Part shown: positions 37,063 to 46,835 of the stretch, in pieces
Position numbering within the stretch: position 1 is the first letter of the stretch
How the letters are laid out: the number at the start of each line of letters is the position of its first letter
The notes under the pieces: model-generated
Database searches by the model: none
What the model saw: the letters and a program-made list of their open reading frames with translations, nothing else
Told to the model about the DNA's origin: nothing
Made by a program: the position numbers and the translations under genes
Origin: Pedobacter frigidisoli
GTDB taxonomy: Bacteria > Bacteroidota > Bacteroidia > Sphingobacteriales > Sphingobacteriaceae
NCBI RefSeq assembly: GCF_004331675.1
Contig: NZ_SJSN01000001.1
Span: forward strand, 372,001-436,000
Direction of reading: 5' to 3'
Length of the DNA stretch: 64,000 nucleotides

Positions 37063-37938
37063 TCATTTTGCGCTTCTTGTCATTTGCTCCAGCATATCCC
37101 ACATTTCGTTAGGAATTGCTTCGAGGCCGTTCATTTGTCCGGCGCCTTGTAGCCATTCGCCACCATCAATTGTAATGACTTCGCCATTAATGTACCCTGA
37201 AAAATCACTGACTAAAAATGCCGCCAAATTGGCCAGTTCTTGGTGTTCGCCCACTCTTTTTAGTGGAACGCGGTTTTTAAAATCGAATTTTTTAGCCAAA
37301 TCTCCTGGTAATAATCTTTCCCAAGCGCCCTTTGTCGGGAACGGTCCTGGGGCAATTGCATTAGTACGAATACCATATTTGCCCCATTCTACTGCTAATG
37401 ATCTTGTTAACGCCAAAACGCCACCCTTTGCGCAGGCGGAAGGCACTACATAAGCAGAACCCGTAAAGGCATAAGTGGTAATAATATTTAAAACCGTTGC
37501 AGATTGTTTTTCCTTAATCCAATGTTTTCCAAAGGTTAGCGTACAATTTACCGTTCCCTTTAAAACAATGTCGATGATAGAAGAAAAGGCATTTGCCGAT
37601 AATCTTTCGGTAGGCGAAATGAAATTGCCCGCAGCATTATTCAATAAAACATCAACCGAACCAAAGCGCTCAATGGTTTTTGCCAATACATTTTCTACCT
37701 GCTCAATTTCACGGACATCGCAGGCTACAGCCAAAACCTTACCGCCTGTTTTCTCTTCCATTTCATCGGCAGTTTTTTGCAAAACATCTTGCTTACGACT
37801 GGTAATAACCAAATTGGCTCCAAGTTTTAAAAAATAGATACCCATTGCTTTCCCTAACCCAGTGCCACCACCAGTAATTACAATGGTTTTGCCTTTTAAG
37901 GCGTCTTCGCGAAGCATTGGAGAATTATAATTAGGCAT
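37063..37938 (-). CDS. SDR oxidoreductase, 2,4-dienoyl-CoA-reductase-like
   Basis: 291 residues. NAD(P) motif TGGGTGLGKAMGIYFLKLGA (about 21-40), NNAAGNFISPTERLS near 100, and AVEWGKYGIRTNAIAPGPFPTKGAWERL (about 186 onward, typical for DECR/PECR). The classical Tyr-x-x-x-Lys is replaced by PSACAKGG (Ser at the Tyr place, Lys kept), as in dienoyl-CoA reductases that lack the catalytic Tyr. Probably reduces unsaturated acyl-CoA during beta-oxidation, in keeping with the enoyl-CoA hydratase gene nearby. Confidence 0.85.
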   Translation of the reverse strand: MPNYNSPMLREDALKGKTIVITGGGTGLGKAMGIYFLKLGANLVITSRKQDVLQKTADEMEEKTGGKVLAVACDVREIEQVENVLAKTIERFGSVDVLLNNAAGNFISPTERLSANAFSSIIDIVLKGTVNCTLTFGKHWIKEKQSATVLNIITTYAFTGSAYVVPSACAKGGVLALTRSLAVEWGKYGIRTNAIAPGPFPTKGAWERLLPGDLAKKFDFKNRVPLKRVGEHQELANLAAFLVSDFSGYINGEVITIDGGEWLQGAGQMNGLEAIPNEMWDMLEQMTRSAK

Positions 37939-38062
37939 AATGTTTTTGGGTTAATCGGTTAGTGATTTAAACTGTTTAATTCTGGAAGAGTTGGTGTGAT
38001 ATGAAAGAGAGATAGATATTTACAATAGGGTGTTTTTAAAGTCTAAATAAATATTAGTTACT

Positions 38063-38290
38063 TTAGTTACTGCTTCTAACCCTAAAAATTTCACGTTTTA
38101 TGCTTGGAACAATCATGTAAAAGATAGGAATTAGAATGATTGAACTCAACAAAAGAAAAGAATTCGATTTACCCTTTTCTTTTACTGCAATTTGTCCACC
38201 AATAAATATCCCTACAATAAAAAGGAGAAAAGCAATTTTTAGCACGGCTTTCTTAGTTATGATGGTATTTCCAATTTTAATATCTTTCAT
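38063..38290 (-). CDS. Small two-TM membrane protein
   Basis: 75 residues: a basic N-terminus, two membrane segments (about 15-33 and 44-62) and a basic Arg-rich tail (KREIFRVRSSN). It lies between the enoyl-CoA hydratase and SDR genes on the same strand, 6 bp after the former's stop. No family recognised. An 85-codon ORF on the opposite strand overlaps it and the hydratase start; the minus-strand choice is favoured by the operon position and membrane pattern. Confidence 0.55.
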   Translation of the reverse strand: MKDIKIGNTIITKKAVLKIAFLLFIVGIFIGGQIAVKEKGKSNSFLLLSSIILIPIFYMIVPSIKREIFRVRSSN

Positions 38291-38296
38291 AATAAA

Positions 38297-39058
38297 TTAT
38301 CTGCGTTGTAAACTGGCAATAATGGTTTTCAAAATGTGGCGTGTAGTAGGCGACCACCATTGGGCCAACATTTTCTCCAAAGTTGATGATTGATCTGCCG
38401 ACATTGCAGCAATTAAATCTTCACGAATGTTCAACTTACTTTGCGACCAAGTATTACTTTCTAACTCCATGTATTTTTTGATTTTTCGCTGTGCCGCGGT
38501 AAGCAAACTTTCTCCTTTAACCAATTCATCTACCAAGCCAACTTGTAATGCTTCTTCAGGATTATAAAGTTTACCCGTAAGTAGGCTACGAGATGCTTCG
38601 GCTTTTCCAATCCAGAAAGCATACAATTGAAAAATACTATTTGGAACGATGATACCAACTGGCACTTCGTTTAAGCCTATAATATATGATCCTTCTGCCA
38701 TTACACGAGCATCGCATGCCAACGCAATTACACAACCACCCGCCGGACTATGCCCACTTATGGCCGCAACCATTGGCTTTTTAAAAGCAACGATATTTGT
38801 GGTAAAACCAAAAAACAATTCAAAAAATGATTTTGCTTCTTCTTCGTTGTAGTTGTAAAGTTCTACCAAATCTAAGCCAGCAGAAAAGAATGGTGCAGTA
38901 CCAGTTAAGATTACTCCACCAATATTATCATCAGCAGCGATATTTTTCAACATATCATCTAGCTCAGTAATCAACTCACGGTTGAGTGCATTCGATTTCC
39001 CTCTATCTAAAGTGATGGTTGCTAAACGATCTTTTACGCTTACTTTAATTGTATTCAT
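38297..39058 (-). CDS. Enoyl-CoA hydratase/isomerase family protein
   Basis: Crotonase-fold enzyme, 253 residues from the ATG at 39058 (NTIKVSVKDRLATITLDRG follows the Met; an in-frame upstream ATG at 39085 would add nine residues that do not look like family sequence). Oxyanion-hole and substrate elements: PFFSAGLDLVEL near 60, SGHSPAGGCVIALACDAR near 100, and GLNEVPVGIIVPNSIF near 133 with a Glu in the position used by delta3,delta2-enoyl-CoA isomerases. Beta-oxidation of unsaturated acyl chains is likely. Confidence 0.88.
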   Translation of the reverse strand: MNTIKVSVKDRLATITLDRGKSNALNRELITELDDMLKNIAADDNIGGVILTGTAPFFSAGLDLVELYNYNEEEAKSFFELFFGFTTNIVAFKKPMVAAISGHSPAGGCVIALACDARVMAEGSYIIGLNEVPVGIIVPNSIFQLYAFWIGKAEASRSLLTGKLYNPEEALQVGLVDELVKGESLLTAAQRKIKKYMELESNTWSQSKLNIREDLIAAMSADQSSTLEKMLAQWWSPTTRHILKTIIASLQRR

Positions 39059-39133
39059 GTTAATCGGTATTAGATTTAATTTCAAGCCAAAATAAACTAT
39101 GCTTGCATAATATTCAAATTTATCTATTTTTCC

Positions 39134-41824
39134 CTATTTAACATCATAAGTATATACTTTTCTAGCTAAATGCCCAAATGCATCAATTCCTTCAATAACC
39201 ACACGGTAGGTTGATGGTTCATCGGCATTATAAAATTGGAATTTTGCCTTGCCATCCTTGTCGGCTACAACCTGTGGATTCCAATAAATTGTTGTCCTGA
39301 AATCAGCCTTACTGCTAGTACTTTCAGCATCATATTTTGGCGAGTAAAACTCTCTTGATAAAGAAAATCCTTTAGGATTAAAGGTTACAATACCTGGCGC
39401 ATAACGATCGTAACTTCTGGCGCCATCGCCACGTTTAGTGGTGATGATGATTACGCCACCGCCACCTTGCGAACCATAGATAGCTGTATTCCCAATACTT
39501 TTCAAAAGCTCAATGGATTCTACATCAACTGGAGAAACATTATCTAAGAAATCGGCCTCCATTTGCATTCCATCAACAATTAATTGAATTGGCGTATTCT
39601 GGCTACGCATTAAATACGGTACGTTTCCTCTAAAAATTACGCCTGGTAAACGACCTTGCAAACACTGAGATAAGGTAACACAGGTAGATAGATCTGCGGA
39701 AGTCATTACAAAATCTGCTCTACCAGCTCCATTTAAATTCGAGGAGTTTTTAGCAGGATTTTTCTTCTCGGTAATGGTAACCTCATCCAATTTGATGGTT
39801 CTTTCGAGCAAGCCTAAACGCGTCATTTCGTTAAAATAATTATCGCTTTCCTTAATGTACTTCATCAATGTATTATTTACATTCACATCTATATCTGCAC
39901 CGTTTTTATTTTTAGTTACGATTTGCTTTGGCACAACATCCAAGCTTATTTCTACAAACTTACGGTCTGTTTTGGTTCTCGCCTGAACAACAAATTTTGT
40001 ACTGTCGCTAAAACTCAGGTTATCAAAAACAAATTTCCCTTCGGCATTGGTAACTGTATCTAAAATGTACATTGTTCCTTTTGTAGCCATTAACATCACT
40101 TTTCCATTTGTAACAGGTTTATTGCCCTTGGTAATTGTTCCACTTATGGTAATCGATTCTTCGGGTTTGTAGGTAATATTCGGACCAACATTGTTAATGA
40201 TATTTTTCCATATAAATCTTCTCCAGCCTTGGGTGAGCATGAGGTTATCCAATTCCTTTTGGGTTTGAGCATCATCCTTTAAAAAATAATGATTGGGTTT
40301 TTCTACATAACCTGTTAAATCCGAAGTAAGTAGAAGTGATGTTAAAATGTTGGTTTCATTATCATCATCGGGAGCTACTTTGGTGGCATTGGTTACCGAA
40401 ACAGAGAAACTGCCCAAAACTGGCTTTGTTTCATTGGTTGCATCAAACGTAAACGCAGCCTTTCCCTTTTTAGCGGTAGAAACTCCAGATCCATTTATGT
40501 TGACATCGATTAAGTCGGCTTTGTTGTTATTAAAAATTAATCGCTCGGCAATTGGCTGGTTAGTGCCAGAAAATAATGTAAACTGAACTACACCCGATGG
40601 GAGATTCTTTCTGGGAATAGTAGCCAACAGTACCTGCTTATCCATTTTTGCTTTTGAAACATAATAAACATTTCCTCCGTGTTGGGCTACAACTTTTAAT
40701 TCAGAACTGTTTACAAGATCTGCACTAGCCATAATTTTCAATACAACCTTACTCGTATCGCTATTATTTAATGAAATGGCATAACCACTTTTCGCAGCCA
40801 ACGGCAACTTAAAAGTTTTTTCAGAGCCATCTTTAAACTTTACTTTTGCTGAATATGACTTTCCACTTTGGCTATTAAATACGAAAGTGCCCATACCTAG
40901 ATAGGCTGTAGAAAAAGAAGTTACTGGGTTTCCCTCACTATCTATAACCGTACCTTCTACATTCTCACCATGCCCGTTAGAACTTACAGCCTTAACTGCG
41001 ACCTTTTGTGGAAGTTCCTCAATTAAAGATCCTCCCTCAGGCATAAATTGAACATCTACATCGTTAGAAGTGGAGGTTATTGGTATCGATTTAACAACTT
41101 TTTCTTTATTCGGTAAAGTAAGTGTCGCAACGATTTTACCAGTTTTATTTTGAAAAGATTGATTGTTGGTAAAGATAATCACCGCATCGCCTTTCAAATC
41201 AGTTTTGACCCTACCCTTTGCTGCCGAACGATAATCTAGTTGTACATCATAACTCACATCATTTTCGCTGTAAGCAATGCCATTTTTATCTTCAAAATGG
41301 ATGGTGGCCGTTACCTTATCCGTTGTGTTTTCTTTGGTGAAATTGTAAGTTGTCTTTGTAAAAACTTTGTTAGCCCAGCTATTTCCGATCTTAATCGTCT
41401 TATCAAAAAAGAAATCGGTGCCGAAATTACGCATGTAATTGGTATAAGCCCTTATGCGATAGTTACCCTCGCTAAGTGAATCCGTTAGCTTAATATCGCC
41501 CCAGGTAATGCCACTCATTAAAGGTAATTTTATCAGTTTTTTAAGTGAATCTTTCTCATTAATTAACTCTACATATAAGATTTTGCTTATGGTAGATGGC
41601 GCCGATGTTTTGCTATTCAATACATAGGCTTTGAACCAAATGTCATCTCCAATTGCATAATAAGGCTTATCTAAATGGAGATGAACTTTTTCTTGGGGGT
41701 ACTTAGATGTGTATTCATCAAATTTTTGAAGCAGCTGAGCAAAGGGATCATCATCCATTTTAAATGCAGTAAAACCTACTAAAACGAAGAGAAAACTGAG
41801 AGCAAGAGTAATTTTGAGTTTCAT
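39134..41824 (-). CDS. MG2 / TonB-plug surface protein, paralogue A
   Basis: 896 residues with an N-terminal signal (1-18, ending VGFTA). N-terminal region (about 40-140) has the MG2 macroglobulin-type KVHLHLDKPYYAIGDDIWFK and YRIRAYTNYMRNFG blocks, several further Ig-like or MG segments (up to about 510), a carboxypeptidase-regulatory-like domain near 560-630, and a TonB-receptor plug domain (about 705-800; VTITEKKNPAKNSSN, VNFP-type NVSPVDVESIELLKS, GSQGGGGVIIITTKRG). The outer-membrane beta-barrel of a real receptor is absent. Function unknown; perhaps a plug-bearing surface or T9SS-associated protein. Tandem with paralogue B. Confidence 0.85.
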   Translation of the reverse strand: MKLKITLALSFLFVLVGFTAFKMDDDPFAQLLQKFDEYTSKYPQEKVHLHLDKPYYAIGDDIWFKAYVLNSKTSAPSTISKILYVELINEKDSLKKLIKLPLMSGITWGDIKLTDSLSEGNYRIRAYTNYMRNFGTDFFFDKTIKIGNSWANKVFTKTTYNFTKENTTDKVTATIHFEDKNGIAYSENDVSYDVQLDYRSAAKGRVKTDLKGDAVIIFTNNQSFQNKTGKIVATLTLPNKEKVVKSIPITSTSNDVDVQFMPEGGSLIEELPQKVAVKAVSSNGHGENVEGTVIDSEGNPVTSFSTAYLGMGTFVFNSQSGKSYSAKVKFKDGSEKTFKLPLAAKSGYAISLNNSDTSKVVLKIMASADLVNSSELKVVAQHGGNVYYVSKAKMDKQVLLATIPRKNLPSGVVQFTLFSGTNQPIAERLIFNNNKADLIDVNINGSGVSTAKKGKAAFTFDATNETKPVLGSFSVSVTNATKVAPDDDNETNILTSLLLTSDLTGYVEKPNHYFLKDDAQTQKELDNLMLTQGWRRFIWKNIINNVGPNITYKPEESITISGTITKGNKPVTNGKVMLMATKGTMYILDTVTNAEGKFVFDNLSFSDSTKFVVQARTKTDRKFVEISLDVVPKQIVTKNKNGADIDVNVNNTLMKYIKESDNYFNEMTRLGLLERTIKLDEVTITEKKNPAKNSSNLNGAGRADFVMTSADLSTCVTLSQCLQGRLPGVIFRGNVPYLMRSQNTPIQLIVDGMQMEADFLDNVSPVDVESIELLKSIGNTAIYGSQGGGGVIIITTKRGDGARSYDRYAPGIVTFNPKGFSLSREFYSPKYDAESTSSKADFRTTIYWNPQVVADKDGKAKFQFYNADEPSTYRVVIEGIDAFGHLARKVYTYDVK

Positions 41825-41936
41825 GTGTTGTGGTAAAATAAATATGCCTCAAGGTACAAAACCTGAGGCATATAATTATGAAGATAACATGAAATTTGAC
41901 TTATAACCAAAGCTTTACATTGGGCGCATTTGGTTT

Positions 41937-44714
41937 TTAATTTACCTTAAACCTGTAGGTAGATCTACCAATTAATCCTTGTCCATTTATTCCTTCAACC
42001 ACCACTAAATAATTGCCCGTTTGGTCTGAATTAAAGAAGCTTACTTCAGCTTTCCCTTCTTTTCCTGTGATGACAGATGGATTCCAATATACGGTAGTCC
42101 TTAAATCTGGAATATTGGCATTATTCTCTACATTATACTTAGGGTTATAGAACTCTTTTGCATTATTATATCCTTTAGGAAAATAGCTAACCACTGATGG
42201 ATCATAGCCTCTTCTAAAATTACCAGTACGTGTAAATACAGCCATTACTGGACCAAAGGTACCGGTACCGGTAAGTTTTGCACTTACACCTTTACTCTCG
42301 TGTGAAAAATATACTTTGTCTATATCAGCGGGATGGTCTCCTGTGAAAAATGTTTGATAATCGCATGGAGCAATAGTCATCCCGTCGATAATAACGGTAT
42401 ATTGTTGTCGTTGAAACATAGGGACATATACAGGCCCGCAATCATCGTAATTATCAGTTTGTTGCCTGTAAACGAAATTAACGCGACTTCCATCCATGCG
42501 CATTAAGCAATCCATTAGCGTTTTGCAAGGCCTGCGGCTATCAGGGCGATAAATCTCATCCGCTTGGTTTTCCTTAATTGTGTTGCCATAAGCCATTTTA
42601 CCTCTTGCTCGAATATTAACCTCTCTTAATGTTTGTACCCTGCTAAGCATGCCATGTTTTTCCAATTGCTCATCTAATTCCTTACTATTTTCTAAGGATG
42701 TTTTTACAAGAGAGAGAATATCTGCATTTAGATCTCCAACATTCGGATTTGGGGTGACTGGCTGTGTACCTACTTTATCAACCAAAACTTCCACCAACTT
42801 ACCACCTTTAGGATTTCTACCACGAATGGTAAACTCGGTTCCATCTAAAATAATCAAGTTATTGAAACTAAACTTTCCCTGCTGGTTAGATACAGTATCT
42901 AGCAAGATACCGTACTTATTATTCAATAATGTAATGCTACCATTTGCAAGTGGTTTACTACCTAAGGTTTTTAGTTGACCAGTTACTGAATTTACAATTT
43001 TTTCAGGTTTAAATGCGGGATTGATACTTTTCGAATCTAAAATATTTTTCCAATTAAATCTCCTGTAACCTTGTGTAAGCATTAATAAATCGAGATTGTC
43101 CCTAGTTTTTTTAGAGGGATTAAAAAAGTAATAATTAGGTTGCTCAACATATCCCTTTATATCGGCTTTCAACAATAACTGAGAAAATATGGTAGTAATT
43201 TTAGTTTCATCAGCAGGTACAGCATCTTCATTAATAACTGCTATAGATAAATTGCCACTAATAGATTCTCCAGCAGGATTTACAGAAGAAATGCCTAACG
43301 AAACCTTATCTCTTTTTTTATAATCATGCTTATCAATTTCAGTAACTTTTAAGTCCATTTGATCGTTTTTTTGAACGAAGAAAACACGTTCATTTGTTGG
43401 AATTCCTGCAGAAGAAAAAAGTGTGAATTGCAATACACCCGATGGCACATCGGCGATGGGCATGTAGAGAGAGGTAATTGGTTTGGTAATGTTAACTGGC
43501 ATTGCAGCATATACCGTTCCCCCAGATTGTGCAATGAGATTAAGTTGTTGTGGTCCTTTTTTCAAGGTTTCGGGATTCGCATTAATTCTTAGTAAAACCG
43601 TGTCTGCTTGTTGGCCGTTATCTTTTTCCCTACCATAAACCGAAAGCGAATAACCATCGGCTTTGGCTTCAGGAAGTTTAATCACCATTTCAGATCCATT
43701 CTCGACCTTAATTTTTGCAGTGTATGTTTTCCCAGTTTCGGGCATTAAATTAATATAACCCATGCCCAAATGCTGGGTTTCTATTGTGGCTACTTCTTTT
43801 TGCTCGTTATCTACAATTGTTCCGGTTACGGGTACACCAAGCCCACTTATTCCTGTGGCTTTAAATGCGACTCTGTTCCATACATCATTAAGCAACAATC
43901 CACCTTCAGGAAAAAACTGAAAATCGGTTTGAAGCATTGCTGTTTTTAAGGGAAATGTTTTCGAAACCTTTGTGTCTTCATCTAGGGTAAAACTTGTAAC
44001 CAAGTAAGTGCTATTTTCTTCACCAGCTTTTGAACTTGGCAGGTTAATGCTTATCTCGCCGGCAGCATTAGTTTTGCCACGGCCCGAAGCAATACTTCTA
44101 TAACCTTCCTTTACACTATAGCTTACTCCATTTTCGCCATATGGCTTACCGCTGGCATTAGTAAATTTTACTATCGCCTTTACTTTAGCCTTGCTATCTG
44201 CCTGCTCAAAAACATAATCTATTTTGCCAAAAACATCATTGGCAACCGAATTGCCTACACTAAAAGTACGATCGTAAAAAAACTCCGTTCCAGCATTTCG
44301 CATCCATTCTGTATATGCCCTTATTCTATAGTTCCCATCTCGGGTTAAACTATCGTTGAGCACAAAATCCCCTTTGGCCATGCCGCCCATTACAGGTAAC
44401 TTAAGGCTTTTTGCAACAGAATCTCCTTCACTCATTAAATCGATATAAACTGCGCCACTAATGGTAGAAGGTTGGTGATTACTTCCCATTGTAATGTAAG
44501 CCTTAAGCCAAATGGTATCGCCAACCAAATAGTAGGGCTTATCGGTGTGGAGGTAAATTTTTTCTTGCTGGTTTGCGCCAGACCACTTTTCTAGGGCATT
44601 CACCATTGGTGTAAAAGAACTGCTTGGGGCTTGCGAGAAAGAGCAAAAGCAGCATGAGAGTAAAACTACGATGAGTAGTAGGCGCTTTAAGATCATAAAA
44701 TTTTGGTTAGGCAA
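41937..44714 (-). CDS. MG2 / TonB-plug surface protein, paralogue B
   Basis: 925 residues; the signal peptide begins best at Met7 (44696, MILKRLLLIVVLLSC). The same order as paralogue A: KIYLHTDKPYYLVGDTIWLK (about 55-75), YRIRAYTEWMRNAGTEFF near 130, MG/Ig-like repeats, a carboxypeptidase-regulatory-like region near 600, then a plug-like domain near 715-840. The plug is more diverged, with an insertion that contains Cys and Asp residues (YRQQTDNYDDCGPVYVPM) and a SHESKGVSAKLTGTGTFG block. No barrel follows. It lies upstream of paralogue A on the same strand, 112 bp apart, so the pair is likely an operon or tandem duplication. Confidence 0.82.
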   Translation of the reverse strand: MPNQNFMILKRLLLIVVLLSCCFCSFSQAPSSSFTPMVNALEKWSGANQQEKIYLHTDKPYYLVGDTIWLKAYITMGSNHQPSTISGAVYIDLMSEGDSVAKSLKLPVMGGMAKGDFVLNDSLTRDGNYRIRAYTEWMRNAGTEFFYDRTFSVGNSVANDVFGKIDYVFEQADSKAKVKAIVKFTNASGKPYGENGVSYSVKEGYRSIASGRGKTNAAGEISINLPSSKAGEENSTYLVTSFTLDEDTKVSKTFPLKTAMLQTDFQFFPEGGLLLNDVWNRVAFKATGISGLGVPVTGTIVDNEQKEVATIETQHLGMGYINLMPETGKTYTAKIKVENGSEMVIKLPEAKADGYSLSVYGREKDNGQQADTVLLRINANPETLKKGPQQLNLIAQSGGTVYAAMPVNITKPITSLYMPIADVPSGVLQFTLFSSAGIPTNERVFFVQKNDQMDLKVTEIDKHDYKKRDKVSLGISSVNPAGESISGNLSIAVINEDAVPADETKITTIFSQLLLKADIKGYVEQPNYYFFNPSKKTRDNLDLLMLTQGYRRFNWKNILDSKSINPAFKPEKIVNSVTGQLKTLGSKPLANGSITLLNNKYGILLDTVSNQQGKFSFNNLIILDGTEFTIRGRNPKGGKLVEVLVDKVGTQPVTPNPNVGDLNADILSLVKTSLENSKELDEQLEKHGMLSRVQTLREVNIRARGKMAYGNTIKENQADEIYRPDSRRPCKTLMDCLMRMDGSRVNFVYRQQTDNYDDCGPVYVPMFQRQQYTVIIDGMTIAPCDYQTFFTGDHPADIDKVYFSHESKGVSAKLTGTGTFGPVMAVFTRTGNFRRGYDPSVVSYFPKGYNNAKEFYNPKYNVENNANIPDLRTTVYWNPSVITGKEGKAEVSFFNSDQTGNYLVVVEGINGQGLIGRSTYRFKVN

Positions 44715-44738
44715 CGTTTTGGTTTTTTAAAGAAACCG

Positions 44739-45275
44739 TTAAAACTTGTTCTTCCACATCATGCTTTCTACCGGACGAGTGGTTTTATTACTGTATTTTG
44801 CATTGCTCTTAGTATTGTACATGGTTTCAATATCTCCTTCTACAACGAAATAAATTAGTTGACCAATTGGCATTCCAGCATAGATTTTAACGGGTTGCGC
44901 TACAGAAATTTCTAATGTCCAGGTGTTGCAGAAACCAACATCTCCCTTGCCTGCTGTTGCGTGGATATCAATTCCTAACCGGCCAGTGCTGCTTTTACCT
45001 TCTAAAAACGGAACGTGGCTGTGTGTTTCGGTATATTCTAGCGTTACACCTAAATAAAGTGTACCAGGATGGAGAATAAATCCATCCTTTGGAATTTCAA
45101 AATGCTCAATTTCGTTGTGTGCCTTTGCATCCAACACACGGCTTTTATAGGTAGCTAAATATTTTCCCAAATGAACATCGTAGGAATTTGTTCCTAAACA
45201 TTCCCGTTTAAAGGGTTCTATGATGATTGTGCCCTTTTCTATTTCGGCTAATATCCTGCTATCAGATAATATCAT
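44739..45275 (-). CDS. dcd: dCTP deaminase
   Basis: 178 residues, trimeric dUTPase-fold enzyme converting dCTP to dUTP. Conserved GTNSYDVHLGKYL near 30, EGKSSTGRLGIDIHATAGKG near 91-110 (catalytic KSSxGR), GFCNTWTLEI near 116, and the C-terminal KSNAKYSNKTTRPVESMM tail that closes over substrate. It lies upstream of the paralogue B gene on the same strand, 24 bp apart; divergent from the phosphopantetheinyl transferase gene. Confidence 0.96.
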   Translation of the reverse strand: MILSDSRILAEIEKGTIIIEPFKRECLGTNSYDVHLGKYLATYKSRVLDAKAHNEIEHFEIPKDGFILHPGTLYLGVTLEYTETHSHVPFLEGKSSTGRLGIDIHATAGKGDVGFCNTWTLEISVAQPVKIYAGMPIGQLIYFVVEGDIETMYNTKSNAKYSNKTTRPVESMMWKNKF

Positions 45276-45316
45276 TTTTATGCGTATTTTTGGCCTAAAT
45301 TATCATTTATTTAAGA

Positions 45317-45324
45317 TAATTTTG
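45317..45324 (+). promoter_or_regulatory. Possible -7 element of the phosphopantetheinyl transferase gene
   Basis: TAATTTTG matches TAnnTTTG, 22 bp before the start codon; the -33 part is not clear. Confidence 0.35.
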
Positions 45325-45346
45325 CATGTAATCTCCAATTAAATAA

Positions 45347-45988
45347 ATGCCAATCGTTTATAACAAAAATATTGATCAGCATTCGGTTTTAGCAATTTGG
45401 AAAATTGAGGAAACCGAGGAAGAATTGTTGGCTGGGCTACAGCTTAAGCAACACGAACATGACATCATTTCGTCGTTAAACAGTGGCAAAAGGCTTTTGC
45501 ATTGGTTAAGCACAAGGCTTCTGCTCAGAACAATGTTACATACAACCGAATATATCGATTGCCAATTTGATGAACATGGCAAACCTTATCTGGTGAATTT
45601 TGATTACCATATTTCACTCAGTCATTCTTACGATTACGCAGCGGTGATGATTAGTAAAGATTATGCCGTTGGCGTTGATATTGAGCTGATTAAACACAAA
45701 ATAAAAAGTATTAAGCATAAGTTTTTGAGTGATGTAGAACTTGCTCAAAAGCAAATAGGCGACAATACCGATGGCCTTTATGTTGCTTGGTGTGCAAAGG
45801 AAGCGATCTATAAATGGCATGGCAAAAAAGGTTTAGAGTTTAAGCAACACATCCATATTAAACCTTTCAAACTAAAAAACGAGGGTAGCTTAAACGCTTT
45901 GGTCGAATTGCCAACTGGCACAAGAGAATTGAGCATTAACTATTTTAAAACAAAAGATGGTTATATGGTTGGTTATGTAAGCCCCTAA
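45347..45988 (+). CDS. 4'-phosphopantetheinyl transferase superfamily protein
   Basis: 213 residues, Sfp/AcpT-type. Transfers phosphopantetheine from CoA to acyl-carrier proteins. HISLSHSYDYAAVMIS (about 86-101), the metal-binding GVDIELI near 107 and WCAKEAIYKWHGKKGL near 146 are the family signatures. It sits between dcd and lipB. It may serve a fatty-acid, polyketide or secondary-metabolite carrier protein; no such cluster is in the window. Confidence 0.9.
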   Translation: MPIVYNKNIDQHSVLAIWKIEETEEELLAGLQLKQHEHDIISSLNSGKRLLHWLSTRLLLRTMLHTTEYIDCQFDEHGKPYLVNFDYHISLSHSYDYAAVMISKDYAVGVDIELIKHKIKSIKHKFLSDVELAQKQIGDNTDGLYVAWCAKEAIYKWHGKKGLEFKQHIHIKPFKLKNEGSLNALVELPTGTRELSINYFKTKDGYMVGYVSP

Positions 45989-46061
45989 ATCCCCCGAAAG
46001 GGGAATTACAGACAAGGTAGAGAAAACAAAAAGGGAATTAAAATTATGATAAGATTCATCT

Positions 46062-46835
46062 ATGCAAGATAATATGAACGATGGAACTGAAAAGCACCCT
46101 TTGGGGGTTTGGGGAATAGGCTCGCCTTTAGTGGCGGAGAAATTAATTCCAACTCAATTTACCGATTGGGGCTTAACTGATTATCAAGAAGCCTGGAATA
46201 AACAGGAAGAATTACTGAATGCAACTGTTGCCATAAAAACTCAAAACAGGGTGAACGGAACGAATTCGCCAACGCCAAATCACCTCATTTTCAATGAACA
46301 TCCACATGTTTATACCCTAGGTAAAAGTGGACATCCAGAAAATTTATTGCTTGATGAACAAGGCTTGAAAGATAAGCAGGCAACCTATTACAAAATTAAT
46401 CGCGGTGGAGATATTACTTATCATGGTCCGGGGCAAATTGTAGGCTACCCGATTTTAGATTTAGATAATTTTTTTACCGATATCCATTTATACTTGCGCA
46501 CTTTAGAGGAAGCCGTTATTTTAACATTAGAGGATTATGGTATTTTAGCTGGGCGCTATCCTGGTTATACTGGTGTATGGATCGATCCAGATAATGACAA
46601 AGCAAGGAAAATCTGTGCTATGGGCGTTCGTTGCAGTAGGTGGGTAACCATGCATGGCTTTGCATTCAACGTAAATGTAGATTTAGATTATTTCAAGAAC
46701 ATTGTTCCATGTGGAATTGATGATAAAGCAGTTACTTCTTTAGAAAAAGAGTTGGGTTACAAGCTAGATCTGGAAGAAGTGAAAGGAAAGTTGAAAAACC
46801 ATATCGCTGAACTTTTTAAAATGGAGTTGATTTAA
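46062..46835 (+). CDS. lipB: Octanoyltransferase LipB
   Basis: Moves octanoyl from ACP to lipoyl domains of 2-oxoacid dehydrogenases. 257 residues, about 30 longer at the N-terminus than the usual family start at the FTDWGLTDYQEAW block; no other in-frame Met sits closer except codon 5. Motifs: NEHPHVYTLGKSG (about 86-98), NRGGDITYHGPGQIVGYPI near 110-128, and the active-site Cys in IVPCGIDDKAVTSLE near 218. Its stop overlaps the start of the next gene by one base. Confidence 0.94.
   Translation: MQDNMNDGTEKHPLGVWGIGSPLVAEKLIPTQFTDWGLTDYQEAWNKQEELLNATVAIKTQNRVNGTNSPTPNHLIFNEHPHVYTLGKSGHPENLLLDEQGLKDKQATYYKINRGGDITYHGPGQIVGYPILDLDNFFTDIHLYLRTLEEAVILTLEDYGILAGRYPGYTGVWIDPDNDKARKICAMGVRCSRWVTMHGFAFNVNVDLDYFKNIVPCGIDDKAVTSLEKELGYKLDLEEVKGKLKNHIAELFKMELI

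Noticed and set aside
38136..38393. 85-codon plus-strand frame over the small two-TM gene
   Set aside because: It lies opposite the operon-linked minus-strand frame and the end of the enoyl-CoA hydratase gene; it looks like a shadow.
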